From Pseudomonadales bacterium (GTDB taxonomy: Bacteria; Pseudomonadota; Gammaproteobacteria; Pseudomonadales; Azotimanducaceae), in NCBI GenBank assembly GCA_024234635.1, contig JACKNX010000013.1:1-64000 (forward strand): a stretch of DNA of 64,000 nucleotides, read 5' to 3'. Position 1 is the stretch's first letter; every line of letters begins with the position of its first letter. The notes under the pieces are model-generated. The model was not told the origin of the DNA. It searched no databases and saw only the letters and a list, made by a program, of their open reading frames with translations. The translations under genes and the position numbers were made by a program. Positions 61,857 through 64,000 of the stretch are shown one piece after another.

Positions 61857-63281
61857 ATGACAGCAGAGTCTAACAGGCCACTGGCGAGTCGGAACGGCAG
61901 GCGTGCCGGGTGGTGGCTCGCAGCGTCGCTGCTGGCCTGCCTGGTGGGGGCGGGCGCCGCCATGGCTTCCGCCGACTGCGCAGCGTATGCGGCATGTTAT
62001 GACGTGGTGATCTCACCCGATCTGCGCGAGGTGCTTGTCGAAACGCGCCTGCCAGAGGGCGGCAAGGTGCGGATTCCCGGCGGCGTGCGGCCGGATACGA
62101 TCAGCGATTGTACGGGGGAGCGCATGCGGATGACCGCGGTCGATGTGCGGCCGCCGGGTGGTTGCCTGCGAATCGAGGCTTCGCTGGTGCCGTCGCCGCT
62201 GGCTGCTCCAGGCAGGCGAATGGACCGGTTTGTGAGCCCTGACGACTGGCTGCCGCGTCCCGAAGTCGCGGGAGAACGGCACCTCCGGCTGCGACCGCCA
62301 CCGGGGATGGATGTGTTTGTGCCCTGGCGTCGAATCGGCGAACACGCCTATCGGATACCGCCGAGTCCTCGGAGCGGCAGAACCCTGATCGACTTCGGAA
62401 GCTTTGCGACGCGGCAACTGGTTGCGGGTGATGCGACGCTGACGCTATGGGTGCTCGATGCCACGCTCGATGCGGACCGGCTGGCGGCGTGGCTTCTGCC
62501 CGCCGTGCATTCCGTGGCGACCGTGGGCGGGCGCTTTCCCAGTCCGCACGTCCAGTTGGTTGCGCAACGTGGTCACGACGCCGGAAGCCCCTTTGATGCT
62601 TCGCCGGTGCCGTTTGGACATGTCATGCGCAACGGCGGGGAAGTCGTGCGTTTCTTTGTTGATCCGGAGGCAACCGCGCAACAGTTGGGCGCGGACTGGA
62701 CTGCCGCGCATGAATTGTCACACCTGTTGCTGCCCTATGTGCATGACCGGGAGAAGTGGATTTCAGAGGGCTTTGCGAGCTACTACCAGAATCTCCTCAT
62801 GGCGCGTCAGGGTCAGTACAGCGCACTTGAGATGTGGCAGCGTCTCACGCGCTCCTTCGCGGCGGCGGGCGGCATTGCCTCGTCGGCGACTCCGGGCAAC
62901 GCCTATCGACACCCTTTCTGGGACGTGCGGCTGCTGGTGTACTGGAGTGGCGCGGCGATGGCCCTGATGGCGGACGTCGAGCTGCGCGCGCGCGCTGGTG
63001 GTACGCAGTCGCTGGACAGCGTGCTCGGCGCGCTGGAGGCGTGTTGCCTGCCGTCCACCCGCGTATGGACAGGCGAGTCGCTGTTCGCGCAGCTGGATGC
63101 GCTGGCGGGTGGTGCGCCGGTATTCATGCCGCTTTATCACAAGGTGTCCGACACGCCAGGCATGCCGGACACGTCAGTGCTGCTGCGCGACCTGGGTGTC
63201 ATCGGCAGTGGCGGGGATGCGCGCCTTGACGATAGCGCAGCGCTGGCGGACATACGGCGTTCGCTGACGCGCGTGGACTGA
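61857..63281 (+). CDS. Exported HELSH metallopeptidase-like protein (M1/M61-like gluzincin)
   Basis: 474 residues from the ATG at 61857. An N-terminal signal (WWLAASLLACLVGAGAAMASA) is followed by a beta-rich domain and a gluzincin site HELSH (H285, E286, H289) with WISEGFASYY (E304) downstream. The layout resembles M61/M1 aminopeptidase-like proteins. It is divergent from the M13 peptidase with only 24 bp between start codons, so at least one promoter is inside the neighbour's coding sequence. Substrate unknown. Confidence 0.85.
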   Translation: MTAESNRPLASRNGRRAGWWLAASLLACLVGAGAAMASADCAAYAACYDVVISPDLREVLVETRLPEGGKVRIPGGVRPDTISDCTGERMRMTAVDVRPPGGCLRIEASLVPSPLAAPGRRMDRFVSPDDWLPRPEVAGERHLRLRPPPGMDVFVPWRRIGEHAYRIPPSPRSGRTLIDFGSFATRQLVAGDATLTLWVLDATLDADRLAAWLLPAVHSVATVGGRFPSPHVQLVAQRGHDAGSPFDASPVPFGHVMRNGGEVVRFFVDPEATAQQLGADWTAAHELSHLLLPYVHDREKWISEGFASYYQNLLMARQGQYSALEMWQRLTRSFAAAGGIASSATPGNAYRHPFWDVRLLVYWSGAAMALMADVELRARAGGTQSLDSVLGALEACCLPSTRVWTGESLFAQLDALAGGAPVFMPLYHKVSDTPGMPDTSVLLRDLGVIGSGGDARLDDSAALADIRRSLTRVD

Positions 63282-63344
63282 GGTGCCGCGGTTTGCAGCC
63301 CACCGCCCTGAAGTCGTCAACGTCCCCAGGGCGCTTGCCGGGTC

Positions 63345-64000
63345 TCAGCCGATAAGCTGTTGCGCGTACCTGTCGCGTAGTTCGCGTTTGAGGAATTTGC
63401 CGCTGGCGTTGCGGGGCAGCGGTTCGTCCACAAACACCAGGTAGCGGGGCACCTTGTGTTTTGATATCAGGCCGGCGCAGTGATCGCGAAGTTCGCCCGC
63501 CGTGGCCGATGCGCCGGGTTTCAGGAATACCGCGGCGGCAACTTCTTCGCCCAGACGGTCGTCCGGTACGCCGAACACTGAGGTCTCCGCTACCGCGGGA
63601 TGGGTGAACAATGCGCTCTCCACCTCGGCGCAGTACACGTTTTCACCTCCCCGCAGCACCATGTCCTTGATGCGGTCGACGATGAACAGGAAACCCTCTT
63701 CGTCGATGCGTGCCATGTCGCCTGTGTGCAGCCAGCCATCGGTGATGCTGCTGGCCGTCGCTTCGGCGCGGTTGAGGTAGCCCCGGATCACCTGGGCGCC
63801 GCGCACCCACAGTTCACCCGGCATGCCCGGTGCCACATCGTTGCCGTCAGCATCCACCAGGCGCGTTTCGTACACCGGCATTGCCGGCCCGCAGCTTGCC
63901 GGTTTGGCGACGAAGAAGTCGCCGCTGATCGAGGTGATGATGCCGCAGGTTTCCGTCATGCCGTAGCCGGTGCCGGGACGTGCCGTCGCTACCGTTTCGT
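63345..64000 (-). CDS. AMP-binding acyl-CoA synthetase, C-terminal part (5' end outside window)
   Basis: The frame is open from the right edge. It has GYGMTET (adenylation core A5), GELWVRGAQVIRGYLN, DGWLHTGDMARIDEEGFLFIVDRIKDMVLRGGENVYCAEVE (A7-A8 region) and the C-terminal PRNASGKFLKRELR with the catalytic Lys. It activates a fatty or aromatic acid to its acyl-CoA. The start and N-terminal half are not in the window. Confidence 0.95.
   Translation of the reverse strand, partial: ETVATARPGTGYGMTETCGIITSISGDFFVAKPASCGPAMPVYETRLVDADGNDVAPGMPGELWVRGAQVIRGYLNRAEATASSITDGWLHTGDMARIDEEGFLFIVDRIKDMVLRGGENVYCAEVESALFTHPAVAETSVFGVPDDRLGEEVAAAVFLKPGASATAGELRDHCAGLISKHKVPRYLVFVDEPLPRNASGKFLKRELRDRYAQQLIG

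Overview
The window is high-GC DNA with tightly packed protein genes. It has TonB-dependent uptake, lipoproteins, a Fur-box-like iron promoter, oxygen-independent coproporphyrinogen oxidase and many oxygenases. Together these suggest a free-living or host-associated aquatic gammaproteobacterium (or close relative) that degrades aromatic, terpenoid or other hydrophobic compounds. No rRNA, tRNA, CRISPR array or complete insertion sequence was recognised.

1-21 kb (all minus strand): a giant repetitive surface protein of more than 4,700 residues, running off the left edge, preceded by four co-directional genes. In transcription order these are a GAF-HlyD fusion, a PqqD-like/M50 peptidase/lipoyl fusion, a short SecA-like ATPase and a periplasmic HlyD-type adaptor. 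The giant protein starts with a LEPR-XLL-like motif and a DUF4347 domain with a His/Cys pair. It continues with seven parallel beta-helix modules, a seven-bladed SBBP propeller, a Calx-beta domain and cadherin-like repeats. No ABC exporter is present. The layout suggests a dedicated, poorly described route for exporting and anchoring the giant protein, and it is the strongest candidate here for a new system.

21-34 kb: hemN and zwf (convergent); several secreted peptidase-like genes, including a LapG-like transglutaminase-fold cysteine peptidase translationally coupled to a 76-residue secreted protein; a TetR/GST divergent pair; a porin/FMN-binding/PepSY operon under a sigma70 promoter overlapped by a Fur-box-like site; and an orphan AbiEi-like regulator.

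34-47 kb: catabolic genes. Two intact Rieske oxygenase genes (the first coupled to a 73-residue protein and preceded by a 20-bp operator-like palindrome) are followed by a decayed third Rieske gene and a 165-bp fold-back element flanked by 8-bp direct repeats. An amidase, an acyl-CoA dehydrogenase, two phytanoyl-CoA dioxygenase-like genes, a secreted CxxCH/propeller protein and a membrane-anchored deazaflavin-type reductase follow.

47-64 kb: a TonB-dependent receptor with a strong promoter; an exported VOC protein; a three-subunit molybdenum hydroxylase followed by a hairpin-rich spacer and a MoaD-like sulfur carrier; a DUF2254 membrane protein; an M13 peptidase/LarC/SSS transporter operon with overlapping starts; a divergent HELSH metallopeptidase; and the 3' part of an acyl-CoA synthetase at the right edge.

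Many very long open frames antisense to these genes are by-products of high GC and repetitive coding sequence and were left out.
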